From the NCBI RefSeq assembly GCF_000526515.1, contig NZ_JAGF01000001.1:868001-932000 (forward strand): a DNA stretch of 64,000 nucleotides. The letters are read 5' to 3'. Every line of letters begins with the position of its first letter. The first letter of the stretch is position 1. Of this stretch, positions 1 through 8,904 are shown piece after piece. This DNA comes from Cellulomonas sp. KRMCY2. GTDB lineage: Bacteria > Actinomycetota > Actinomycetes > Actinomycetales > Cellulomonadaceae. The notes below the pieces were generated by a model. The model made no database searches. It saw only the letters and a list, made by a program, of their open reading frames with translations, and was not told the DNA's origin. Both the position numbers and the translations under genes were made by a program.

Positions 1-120
1 GAAGTCCCAGTTCGACGTGTGCGGTGCACCGATGAAGATGCCGGTGCGCGGGAGCGTGCCGACCTTGCGCCAGCCGATCAGCCGGAACAGGACAGCGGCG
101 ACGGTACGACGGACCGGCAT
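1..120 (-). CDS. Partial 1-acyl-sn-glycerol-3-phosphate acyltransferase-like protein (N-terminal 40 residues)
   Basis: Only the first 40 codons lie in the window, running off its left edge. The translation begins [16 protein letters not shown] and reaches [11 protein letters not shown]. The HTSNWD stretch matches HX4D, the catalytic motif I of PlsC-type acyltransferases, which move an acyl chain onto lysophosphatidic acid or a similar glycerolipid at the membrane. The ATG at 120 is the only plausible start and lies 22 nt past the stop of the helicase gene, so the two are probably co-transcribed. The family call rests on one motif and its spacing from the N-terminus; the second motif is outside the window. 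Confidence 0.65.
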   Translation of the reverse strand, partial: MPVRRTVAAVLFRLIGWRKVGTLPRTGIFIGAPHTSNWDF

Positions 121-142
121 CGGGTGCCGGCCCGACGCGGCC

Positions 143-1678
143 TCAGCGGCCACGGCGCCGGCCGCCACCGCCGACCGACATCTCCACGGCGCCGCCACGG
201 CGGGCGCCGCCGGAGCCGGGCTGGGTCGGGAACTGCGAGTTGGCGCTGCGACCCTGCGAGCCCGCTCCACGGCCGACGGGTGCGGCCTTGGCGGTGGTCG
301 TCGAACCGGTGCGGCGACCCCGGCCACCGGCCGTCGGGGCGGCGTCCTTCGGCGCACCGCCGGCGCCACGGCCCGGGCCGTCCGTCCGGCCGGCGCCGCG
401 GCCCGTGCTGCGTCCACGACCCGATCCCGAGCCGGAGCGCGCAGCACCCGACGGAGCCTGGCCGGTCCGGACCGAGACCGGCGGTGCGGTGGGCATCACG
501 ACGGCTGCGACCTCGCCGACCAGCTGGGCGAGGGCGGGCGTGCCGACCCGGACGGCCTGCGGTGTCGCGCGGATCTTCGCCAGCCGGGCGAGCGTGCGCA
601 TGTCCCCGGTCTCCTCGGGCAGCACGACCGTGACCACGTCGCCACCCGACCCGGCGCGCGCGGTGCGGCCGGAGCGGTGCAGGTAGGCCTTGTGCTCGGC
701 CGGCGGGTCGACGTGCACGACGAGCTCGATGTCGTCGACGTGGATGCCGCGCGCCGCGATGTCCGTCGCGACGAGCACCCGGACCGAGCCGCAGGTGAAC
801 GCCTCGAGGTTGCGCTCACGGGCGTTCTGGCTCAGGTTGCCGTGCAGCTCGACGGCGGGGATGCCCGCAGCGGTGAGCTGCTTGGCGAGCTTCTTGGCCT
901 GGTGCTTGGTGCGGGTGAAGAGCAGCCGCCGTCCGACGCCGGAGGCCAGGTGCTGCACGACGGCGCGCTTGGTCTCGACACCGTCGACGGTGAAGACGTG
1001 GTGGGTCATCGCCGCGACCGGCGACTCGGCCGAGTCCACCGAGTGCGTCGTGGGCCGGTCGAGGAACCGCTGCACGATCTGGTCGACCCCGTTGTCGAGG
1101 GTCGCGGAGAAGAGCAGCCGCTGACCACGGGCCGGCGTCGCGGAGAGCAGGCGCCGGACGCCGGGCAGGAAGCCGAGGTCCGCCATGTGGTCGGCCTCGT
1201 CGAGGACGGTGATCTCGATGCCGTCGAGGGTCAGCACCTTCTGGCCGAGGAGGTCCTCGAGGCGGCCGGGGCACGCGACGACGATGTCGACACCCGCGTC
1301 GAGCGCCATCACCTGACGGTGCTGGGACACGCCGCCGAAGATCGTGGTCACGCGCAGGCCGAAGGCCTCGGCCAGCGGCTCGAGCGTCGCGGCGATCTGG
1401 GTCGCCAGCTCGCGGGTCGGCGCCAGGACCAGGCCACGGGGCCGACGGGCCCGACGGCGCGCCGGGTCCGAGGTCCCCGAGCCGGCGAGCCGGACCACCA
1501 TCGGGATGGCGAAGGCGAGCGTCTTGCCGGAGCCGGTGCGGCCCCGGCCGAGCACGTCCCGCCCGGCGAGGGTGTCGGCCAGGGTCGCCGTCTGGATCGG
1601 GAACGGCTCGGTGATCCCACGCTCCGCGAGCGAGCGGACCAGGATCTCGGGCACACCGAGGGAAGCAAAAGTGAGCAT
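143..1678 (-). CDS. DEAD/DEAH-box ATP-dependent RNA helicase
   Basis: A cytoplasmic RNA helicase that unwinds RNA duplexes using ATP. The motifs appear in order: Q motif (TEPFPIQ), Walker A (GRTGSGKT), PTRELA, DEAD within [16 protein letters not shown] within LLFSATLD, and [10 protein letters not shown]. After the helicase core, roughly residues 1-370, comes a C-terminal tail rich in Arg, Gly and Ser (GRGAGR-type repeats) of the kind that binds RNA non-specifically. The ATG at 1678 was chosen because it gives the normal RhlE/CsdA-like start (MLTFASLGV) with a GGAAAGG upstream; an in-frame ATG at 1735 would add 19 unconserved residues. It runs divergently from the c-di-GMP array across a 293-nt gap in which I could not fix a promoter. 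Confidence 0.93.
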   Translation of the reverse strand: MLTFASLGVPEILVRSLAERGITEPFPIQTATLADTLAGRDVLGRGRTGSGKTLAFAIPMVVRLAGSGTSDPARRRARRPRGLVLAPTRELATQIAATLEPLAEAFGLRVTTIFGGVSQHRQVMALDAGVDIVVACPGRLEDLLGQKVLTLDGIEITVLDEADHMADLGFLPGVRRLLSATPARGQRLLFSATLDNGVDQIVQRFLDRPTTHSVDSAESPVAAMTHHVFTVDGVETKRAVVQHLASGVGRRLLFTRTKHQAKKLAKQLTAAGIPAVELHGNLSQNARERNLEAFTCGSVRVLVATDIAARGIHVDDIELVVHVDPPAEHKAYLHRSGRTARAGSGGDVVTVVLPEETGDMRTLARLAKIRATPQAVRVGTPALAQLVGEVAAVVMPTAPPVSVRTGQAPSGAARSGSGSGRGRSTGRGAGRTDGPGRGAGGAPKDAAPTAGGRGRRTGSTTTAKAAPVGRGAGSQGRSANSQFPTQPGSGGARRGGAVEMSVGGGGRRRGR

Positions 1679-1971
1679 GTGAAGGGCGCCTTTCCGGCGG
1701 TGGATGGTCGGGGCTCGCGGCGGCGATGCGGGCATTCGCCCGCCGGTGCTCCACGACGTAGGACGCGCAGGATGCGCACTCCTGGGACCTATTGTGCACC
1801 ATCGACGTGCTCAGCGGCAGTTCAGGCCCTGTGACCTGCGTCGCGATGGTCGGTCCCGATGGTTCAGAGTCGTGCCGTTCCGGCCGATAGACCGTGTGCA
1901 GGACCCCGGTCGTGCCACCGGCGCGCGCCCGCTCGCCGGTCGCGCCGGCCCGCGTCGCGAAGGAGGTGGCA

Positions 1972-4900
1972 GTGCGCAGTCCACTGACCCTCCTCGTGCT
2001 CTCGCCGAGCACCGGCGGCTACTACTTCGGCGCCATCCTGACCGGGATCGCCCGGGAGGTCGCCTCGGTCGACGGTCGGCTCATCCTGGTCCAGACCCTC
2101 GAGCCCGGGGTACGCAGCGACGAGATCGGCGAGGCACCGGACTTCTCGATCCCGGTCGCCTGGGGCGAGGTCGACGGTGTCGTCTCGATCACCTCCGCGG
2201 CACCGACCGCCTACCTGCAGGCCGTCCAGGACGCGGGCCGGCCCGTCGTCGTCGCCAGCAACCTGCTCGCGGGCCTCACGGCACCGACAGCCCGGCCCGA
2301 CAACCACCACGGCACCGTCGCGGCGGTCGAGCACCTGATCGCACACGGGCACACCCGGATCGGGTTCGCCGGGAACCTCGCCCAGCGGGACATCATCGAC
2401 CGGTACGCGGCGTTCGCGCAGACGCTCGCGGAGCACGGGCTCCCGATCGACCCGACGCACGTGCTCGGCACGGGCGACAACGCCGAGAGCGGGGGCATCG
2501 AGGCCGCCAACGCCCTCCTGGCCTGCGCGTCGCGGCCCAGCGCGCTCATGGTCGCCACCGACCGCAACGCGATCGGCCTCATGGCGACCATGATCGCCGC
2601 AGGGGTCGACATCCCCGGCGAGCTGGCCGTCGTCGGCTTCGACAACATCGAGGCGTCGGCCTACACGGCCCCGGCCCTGACGACTGTCGACCAGCCGTTC
2701 GACGAGGTCGGGGCGCTCGCGGCCCGACTGGTCCTCGCGCAGATCCGGGGCGAGGACGTGCCGGCCGTCCCGCACACGTCACCTGCGACAGTCGTCATCC
2801 GGGGCTCGTGCGGCTGCGACCTGACGCCTCCCGGCGTCGAGCCGGCCGGGCAGCGGGCGCTCCCCGGGCAGGGGCATCGGTCGGCCGCCGATGCCGCTGC
2901 GCTGCGCCGCGAGTGCGTCACACACATCCGGCGCCCGCTGATGACCGGACGGGAGGCGCTGGACGGACCGCTGCGCCGACAGATCGACGACCTGATGACC
3001 CAGGTGGACGCCCTTGCCGCGACGGATGCGACGACGGCCCGGGCAGCCGTCCCGGACCTCGCGTCCCAGGTGCGCCGCCTCGCGCACGGTCCGCGGACGC
3101 TGCGCCACGTCGGCGGCACCCTGACCGACTACGTCCGGGCGGTGGCCGCACCGGATGCTGCCGATGCCCTCGCCGCCGGCCTGTGGCCCCTGCGGGCCGC
3201 GGGCTTCGTCGACCAGGCCGGCGCGTTCGAGCTGACCCTCGACGAGCAGTTCGGGGTCGACTCCGCCCTGCTCGACCCCGACGGCAAGGACCCGCGGGAC
3301 CTGGCGTGGCTGCGCCGCACGCACGTCACCGGCGGCGTGCTCGCACTGTGGGAGGGCGGCCAGGAGGACGACCCGGCCTCGCGGACCCTGCGGATCAGCG
3401 GTGTCCACGACCCCGGAGGGCTGCTCGGCGACCTCGTCGGCACGGTGATCGATGTCGAGCAGTTTCCGCCGGCCGCCCTCGTCGCCGACGCGACCGCCGC
3501 GCAGCGGCGGGTGTGCGTCGTGGTCCCGGTCCGCGGCCGGGAGCACGCCTGGGGACTGCTCGCCGTCGTCACCGAGATCGAGACGACGTCGGCCCGCGAG
3601 ACCTACCACTACTGGGCGGGCCTGCTCGCGTCGGCGCTCGAGGAGCGGGCCCTGCAGGCGGCGGTCCGGGCGAGCGAGCGGCGGTACGCGTTCGCCGCGA
3701 GGGCCGCCAACGACGGCCTGTGGGAGCTCGACCCCGAGACCGACGGGTTCTACGTCTCCGAACGCGGCCGCGACCTGATCGGCCTGACCGGGCCCGCCGA
3801 GTCCGAGGCGCTGGCCCGCGCCGCGTGGGAGGCGATGATCCACCCCGAGGACCTCGCCCTCGTGCGCGCGGCGCTGTCTGCCGCGCAGGCGCGCCGCGAC
3901 GAGCTGATCGAGATCGAGTACCGGGCCGGCAGCCCGGCGCGCGGGTACCGGTGGTTGCTGTGCCGCGGTCTGAGCGTCGGGCCGACCGACGGTCCGGTCG
4001 AGCGCCTGGTGGGTTCGTTCTCCGACATCGACCAGCGCAAGGAGCTCGAGGAGCAGCTAAGGCTCGGGGCGCTGTACGACTCCGTCACCGGGCTGCCGAA
4101 CCGGCGGCTGTTCCTCGACCGGCTGGCGGCGGCCGTCAGGCAGCTCGAGCGACACCCGACCAGCCGGTTCGCCGTGGTGTTCCTCGACCTGGACGGGTTC
4201 AAGCTGGTCAACGACTCGCTGGGCCACCTGATGGGTGACGAGCTGCTGCGCACCGTGGCCGAACGGCTGAGCGCCGATCTGCGCTCGGTGGACACCGCCG
4301 CGCGGTTCGGCGGCGACGAGTTCGCCGTCCTGCTGGTCGACCCGATCCCCGACGAGGTGCTCGTGATCGCCCAGCGCATCCAGCGGCGGATCGCCGCACC
4401 GGTGCGCCTGGACGGCCAGGACGTGTTCGTCACCGCCAGCGTCGGCATCACGACCTCCGAGAGCGGCTACGGCGACGCGGAGGACGTGCTGCGCGACGCG
4501 GACCTGGCGATGTACCACTCCAAGGAGACCGAGCGGGGCACGGCCAGCGTCTTCGACCCGACGATGCACGCCCGGGCCACCGGCCGGCTCAAGGTCCGCG
4601 GCGAGCTGCGCACCGCACTGGCCGAGCACCAGTTCGTCGTGCACTACCAGCCGATCGTCGCCCTCGACGGCTCGGGCGTCGCCCGGTTCGAGGCGCTGGT
4701 GCGCTGGCAGCACCCCGACCGGGGCCTCCTGCTGCCCGGGGAGTTCCTGCCCGCCATGGAGGACAACACGACCATCGTGAGCCTCGGCACCTGGGTCATC
4801 GACGAGGTCTGCGCCCAGCTGGCGACCTGGCGCGAGACCTACCCCGGACCGGTGACGGTCGCGGTCAACCTCTCGCACCGGGAGTTCTGGTCCACCGACC

Positions 4901-5406
4901 TGCTCGACGTCCTGACCCTGGCCCTCGACCGCCACCACGTCCCTGCCCACAGCCTGGTCCTGGAGATCACCGAATCGGTGATCATGACGGACGTCGACCA
5001 CGCCCACCGCGTCATGGCGGCGCTGCACGACCTGGGCATCCGCCTGCACATCGACGACTTCGGCACCGGCCAGTCCTCATTGCACGCCCTGCGCACCCTG
5101 CCGGTCGACGCGCTGAAGATCGACGGCTCGTTCATCCGCGAGCTCACCGAGATCGACCGCACCGCCGAGCTCGTCGGGGTCATCCTCACGATGGGACGGG
5201 CCCTCGGCCTCGAGGTGATCGCCGAGTGCGTCGAGACCCGCGAGCAGGCCGACCGGCTCAGCGCCCTGGGCTGCACCGACGCCCAGGGCTGGCTCTACGC
5301 CCGGGCCCTGTCCGGCCACGACGCCGGCACCCTGCTCGGAACCACCCTCGACCCCGCGGCCCTCGACCCCACAGCCCGCATCGGGCGCCCTCAAGTGCGT
5401 AGGTGA
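1972..5406 (+). CDS. LacI-type ligand domain - PAS - GGDEF - EAL protein, paralog 1 of 3
   Basis: Predicted bifunctional c-di-GMP enzyme of 1144 residues, with no signal peptide or membrane segment, so cytoplasmic. Residues 5-275 resemble the effector domain of LacI/PurR regulators (HGHTRIGFAG; LAVVGFDN) but there is no helix-turn-helix. RGSCGC follows at about 276. A helical and GAF-like region comes next (to about 560), then PAS (565-690), GGDEF (695-855) and EAL (870-1125). The GGDEF motif is intact and is preceded by RSVD five residues upstream, the position of the inhibitory I-site. EAL residues are kept: FEALVRW, NLSHREF, LEITES, DDFGTG, LKID. The usual AEGVET reads AECVET. The GTG at 1972 follows AAGGAGG by 5 nt. 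Inference: an intracellular small ligand tunes c-di-GMP synthesis or breakdown. Confidence 0.9.
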   Translation: MRSPLTLLVLSPSTGGYYFGAILTGIAREVASVDGRLILVQTLEPGVRSDEIGEAPDFSIPVAWGEVDGVVSITSAAPTAYLQAVQDAGRPVVVASNLLAGLTAPTARPDNHHGTVAAVEHLIAHGHTRIGFAGNLAQRDIIDRYAAFAQTLAEHGLPIDPTHVLGTGDNAESGGIEAANALLACASRPSALMVATDRNAIGLMATMIAAGVDIPGELAVVGFDNIEASAYTAPALTTVDQPFDEVGALAARLVLAQIRGEDVPAVPHTSPATVVIRGSCGCDLTPPGVEPAGQRALPGQGHRSAADAAALRRECVTHIRRPLMTGREALDGPLRRQIDDLMTQVDALAATDATTARAAVPDLASQVRRLAHGPRTLRHVGGTLTDYVRAVAAPDAADALAAGLWPLRAAGFVDQAGAFELTLDEQFGVDSALLDPDGKDPRDLAWLRRTHVTGGVLALWEGGQEDDPASRTLRISGVHDPGGLLGDLVGTVIDVEQFPPAALVADATAAQRRVCVVVPVRGREHAWGLLAVVTEIETTSARETYHYWAGLLASALEERALQAAVRASERRYAFAARAANDGLWELDPETDGFYVSERGRDLIGLTGPAESEALARAAWEAMIHPEDLALVRAALSAAQARRDELIEIEYRAGSPARGYRWLLCRGLSVGPTDGPVERLVGSFSDIDQRKELEEQLRLGALYDSVTGLPNRRLFLDRLAAAVRQLERHPTSRFAVVFLDLDGFKLVNDSLGHLMGDELLRTVAERLSADLRSVDTAARFGGDEFAVLLVDPIPDEVLVIAQRIQRRIAAPVRLDGQDVFVTASVGITTSESGYGDAEDVLRDADLAMYHSKETERGTASVFDPTMHARATGRLKVRGELRTALAEHQFVVHYQPIVALDGSGVARFEALVRWQHPDRGLLLPGEFLPAMEDNTTIVSLGTWVIDEVCAQLATWRETYPGPVTVAVNLSHREFWSTDLLDVLTLALDRHHVPAHSLVLEITESVIMTDVDHAHRVMAALHDLGIRLHIDDFGTGQSSLHALRTLPVDALKIDGSFIRELTEIDRTAELVGVILTMGRALGLEVIAECVETREQADRLSALGCTDAQGWLYARALSGHDAGTLLGTTLDPAALDPTARIGRPQVRR

Positions 5407-5463
5407 ACGGCCGATGACCAGAGGGAGGGTCGTATCCGTCCGACAGCGACCCCGGAGGATCCC

Positions 5464-8400
5464 GTGTCGCACCAGATGACGGTGCTCGCCCTTGCCCGCA
5501 GCACTGGCGGGTTCTATCACGGTGCCCTCCTCGCGGGCCTGACGCGCGAGGTCGCTGCGGCCGGCGGACGCGTCGTCGTCGTGCAGACCGTCGACCCGGA
5601 CGACCGGCCGGACGAGCTGGACCGCGTCCCCGGCTACGACCTGCCGGTGGCCTGGGACGAGATCGACGGCGTGGTCTCCGTCTCGCTCGCCGCCGGCGGT
5701 CCGTACCTCGCGCGCATCCGTGCCGCCGGGAAGCCGGTCGTGCTGGCGAGCAGCCGCGTCGAGGGCTTCGACGCACCCGTCGCCCTGCCCAACAACCACG
5801 GCGGCACGTTCGCCGCCGTGGAGCACCTCATCGCGCACGGGCACACCCGGATCGGCTTCGCCGGGGCGTTGACCCAGAGCGACATGCAGGAGCGGTACGC
5901 CGCCTATCTCGAGGCCCTGGCGATCCATGAGCTGGAGTCCGGTCCGCACCTGCTGTTCGAGGCCGGCGACCCCACCGAGACCGGCGGGGTCACGGCCGCG
6001 CGCGCTTTCCTCGACGCCCCGATCCGGCCGACGGCCCTGATGGTCGCCACCGACCGCACCGCCCTCCGCATGCTCACCACCCTGGCCGATGCCGGGGTGG
6101 CGGTGCCGCAGGACGTCGCCGTCGTCGCGTTCGACAACACCGAGGCCGGCGCGTTCAGCACACCGACCCTGTCCAGCGTGAGCCAGCGCTTCGACGAGGT
6201 GGGAGCGCTCGCGGGCCGGCTCGTCGTCTCGTGCATCCACGGCGAGCCGGTGCCGCCGATCACCTTCAGCTCACCGGCCGTGGTGGTCGCGGCGCGCGGT
6301 TCGTGCGGGTGCGTGACGGACCTGCTCGGCTCGGCGGACCACCGCTCGGTGCGTGGCACCGACACGACGCGGCACACCCTGCGCGACGAGCTCAAGGACC
6401 TGCTGCGTGGCACCCTGCTGGCCGGACGCGAGGCGATCGGCGTCGCGCCCACCGACGACCGGGTCCGCCAGGCCGTCGACGACGTGGAGCGGGTGCTGGC
6501 GCAGGACCGCGACCCGTCCACCGAGCAGGTCCAGCGGCTGCTCACCACGCTGCACCGGCTGGCGCCCCGGCCGGAGATGCTGCACCCGGTGGCGAACGCC
6601 ATCAATGAGTACGTGCAGGTCCTGACCTCGTGGGAGGCGCGCCCCGGCAGCCGGGCGGCGTGCGGCGCCGCCCAGGTCACCGCCGGCCTGTGGCAGATGC
6701 AGGCCGGCGCGTACCTGCGCAGGTCGCAGAGCCTCGAGAGCGCGCTCGAGGAGCAGTTCGCCGTCGACGCGGCGCTGCTCGACGCCCGCGGCACAGATCC
6801 GCGCCGACTGCGCTGGGTGGCCGCGACGCATGTCCGATCGGCAGTGCTCGGGCTCTGGGACGGCGCCGCCGACGGGCACGTGCGGATCGTCGGACAGTTC
6901 GACGCGAGCGGCGACGCCGCCGATCTCGTGGGCTCCGAGCTGCCGGTCGAGAGCTTCCCGCCGACCGCGATGATCGCCAAGGCGGCGAGCCGGCACCGCG
7001 AGGTGTGCCTCGTCGTGCCGGTCCGCAGCCGGGACCGCGACTGGGGCCTGCTCGCGGTGATCGCCGAGATCGACACGTCGTCCGCCCGGGACACCTACCG
7101 GCACTGGGCCACGCTGCTGTGCTCGGCCTTCGAGGACGAGGAGCTCCACGCCGCCGTCCGGATGAGCGAGGAGCGATATGCCTTCGCCGCGAAGGCCGCC
7201 AACGACGGGCTCTGGGAGTGGGACCTCACCACCGACCTGCTGTTCCTGTCCGCCCGGTGCCGCGACCTGCTCGGCCTGCCCGAGGGCGGCCAGGAGGACG
7301 ACCTGACCGACAGCGACGCGTGGCGGTGCGTGCACCCTGCGGACGAGCCGACCGTGCGCGAGGCGATGGCCAAGGCGATGTCGTGGCGCGACCAGCCCAT
7401 CGAGGCCGAGTTCCGCGTCGCGCTCGCGGGCGGGTGCGAACGCTGGGTCCTGCTCCGCGGGCTGGGCGTCACCTCGGGAGCCGGGCCGGTCGATCGCCTC
7501 GTCGGGTCGCTGTCGGACATCAACCCGCGCAAGGAGCTCGAGGCGCAGCTGCGCCAGGGCGCCCTGTACGACGAGCTGACCGGGCTGCCCAACCGGCGGT
7601 TGTTCCTCGACCGGCTGGCCCTGGCGGTCGCTCAGCCACGGCGCCGGCGGGGGGCCAACTTCGCGGTGATCTTCCTGGACCTGGACGGCTTCAAGCTGGT
7701 CAACGACTCGCTGGGCCACCTCATGGGTGACGAGCTGCTCACGGTGGTCGCGGATCGGCTGCGCGCCGATCTGCGCTCGGTCGACACGGCCGCGCGGTTC
7801 GGCGGCGACGAGTTCGCCGTGCTCCTGGTCGACCCGGTCCCCGACGAGGTGCTCGTGATCGCCCGGCGCATCCACGAGGGGATCGCCGCACCCGTCGTCC
7901 TGGGCGGCCACGAGGTCTCGGTCACGGCCAGCATCGGCATCGCGACCTCCGAGAGCGGCTACACGTGCGCCGAGGACGTGCTGCGGGACGCCGACATCGC
8001 GATGTACCACGCGAAGGAGGCCGAGCGCGGGACCGCCCGGGTCTTCGACGCCTCGATGCACGCCCGGGCGACCGGGCGGCTGCGGGAGCGTGGCGAGCTG
8101 CGCACCGCCCTGGCCGAGCACCAGTTCGTCGTGCACTACCAGCCGATCGTCGCCCTCGACGGCTCGGCCCTGGCCCGGTTCGAGGCGCTGGTGCGCTGGC
8201 AGCACCCCGACCGGGGCCTCCTGCCACCGATCGAGTTCCTGCCCGTGATGGCGGAGAACCACACGATCGTCGCCCTCGGCAGCTGGATCATCGACGAGGT
8301 GTGTCGCCAGATCGCCGAGTGGCGGCTGGCCTACGGCGGCGACATCGCGGTGGCGGTCAACCTCTCGCACCGCGAGTTCTGGGCCGCAGACCTCCTGGAG

Positions 8401-8904
8401 ACCGTGGCGGGCGCCCTGGCGCGACACGCGGTCCCGCCGCGCTGTCTCGTCCTGGAGATCACCGAGTCCGTCGTCATGACCGAGCCCGATGCGGCCAGGG
8501 AGCTGATGGCGGCGCTGCACGCGACGGGCGTGCAGCTGCACATCGACGACTTCGGCACCGGCCAGTCCTCGCTGCACGCGCTGCGCACCCTGCCGGTCGA
8601 CGCGCTGAAGATCGACGGCTCCTTCATCCGCGAGCTGCACGTCTCGCAGCAGACGGCCGAGCTGGTCCGGATCATCCTCGAGATCGGCACCGCGCTCGGG
8701 CTCGACGTCGTCGCCGAGTGCGTGGAGACCCGGCAGCAGGCCGACCATCTCCGGGCGCTCGGCTGCGCGAACGCCCAGGGATGGCTGTACGCCAAGGCTC
8801 TGCCCGGCGGTGCGGCCGGCGCGCTGCTCGGCACGACGCTGGACGCCACGGACGACCCCGTCCCGGCTCCCTCGGCCGTCCTGGTCGGGACCTGTGAACG
8901 ATGA
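5464..8904 (+). CDS. LacI-type ligand domain - PAS - GGDEF - EAL protein, paralog 2 of 3
   Basis: This 1146-residue protein shares the domain order of its upstream neighbour throughout. LacI-like effector domain at 1-275 without helix-turn-helix, RGSCGC at about 279, GAF-like region, PAS from about 568 (YAFAAKAANDGLWEWD), GGDEF near 779 with RSVD five residues upstream, EAL near 906. Catalytic EAL-domain positions are retained (FEALVRW, NLSHREF, LEITES, DDFGTG, LKID), again with AECVET. The GTG start is preceded by GGAGG with 5-nt spacing. The gene starts 57 nt after paralog 1, and its stop overlaps the ATG of paralog 3 (ATGA), so the last two are translationally coupled. Ligand-contact residues differ from paralog 1 in the first 250 residues, which suggests different ligands; this is inference. 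Confidence 0.9.
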   Translation: MSHQMTVLALARSTGGFYHGALLAGLTREVAAAGGRVVVVQTVDPDDRPDELDRVPGYDLPVAWDEIDGVVSVSLAAGGPYLARIRAAGKPVVLASSRVEGFDAPVALPNNHGGTFAAVEHLIAHGHTRIGFAGALTQSDMQERYAAYLEALAIHELESGPHLLFEAGDPTETGGVTAARAFLDAPIRPTALMVATDRTALRMLTTLADAGVAVPQDVAVVAFDNTEAGAFSTPTLSSVSQRFDEVGALAGRLVVSCIHGEPVPPITFSSPAVVVAARGSCGCVTDLLGSADHRSVRGTDTTRHTLRDELKDLLRGTLLAGREAIGVAPTDDRVRQAVDDVERVLAQDRDPSTEQVQRLLTTLHRLAPRPEMLHPVANAINEYVQVLTSWEARPGSRAACGAAQVTAGLWQMQAGAYLRRSQSLESALEEQFAVDAALLDARGTDPRRLRWVAATHVRSAVLGLWDGAADGHVRIVGQFDASGDAADLVGSELPVESFPPTAMIAKAASRHREVCLVVPVRSRDRDWGLLAVIAEIDTSSARDTYRHWATLLCSAFEDEELHAAVRMSEERYAFAAKAANDGLWEWDLTTDLLFLSARCRDLLGLPEGGQEDDLTDSDAWRCVHPADEPTVREAMAKAMSWRDQPIEAEFRVALAGGCERWVLLRGLGVTSGAGPVDRLVGSLSDINPRKELEAQLRQGALYDELTGLPNRRLFLDRLALAVAQPRRRRGANFAVIFLDLDGFKLVNDSLGHLMGDELLTVVADRLRADLRSVDTAARFGGDEFAVLLVDPVPDEVLVIARRIHEGIAAPVVLGGHEVSVTASIGIATSESGYTCAEDVLRDADIAMYHAKEAERGTARVFDASMHARATGRLRERGELRTALAEHQFVVHYQPIVALDGSALARFEALVRWQHPDRGLLPPIEFLPVMAENHTIVALGSWIIDEVCRQIAEWRLAYGGDIAVAVNLSHREFWAADLLETVAGALARHAVPPRCLVLEITESVVMTEPDAARELMAALHATGVQLHIDDFGTGQSSLHALRTLPVDALKIDGSFIRELHVSQQTAELVRIILEIGTALGLDVVAECVETRQQADHLRALGCANAQGWLYAKALPGGAAGALLGTTLDATDDPVPAPSAVLVGTCER

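Noticed and set aside
816-2012. Long reading frames antisense or in other frames over the helicase and the c-di-GMP genes
   Set aside because: High GC makes long shadow frames. Their translations are Arg/Gly/Pro-rich without motifs, whereas the annotated frames carry complete domain signatures.
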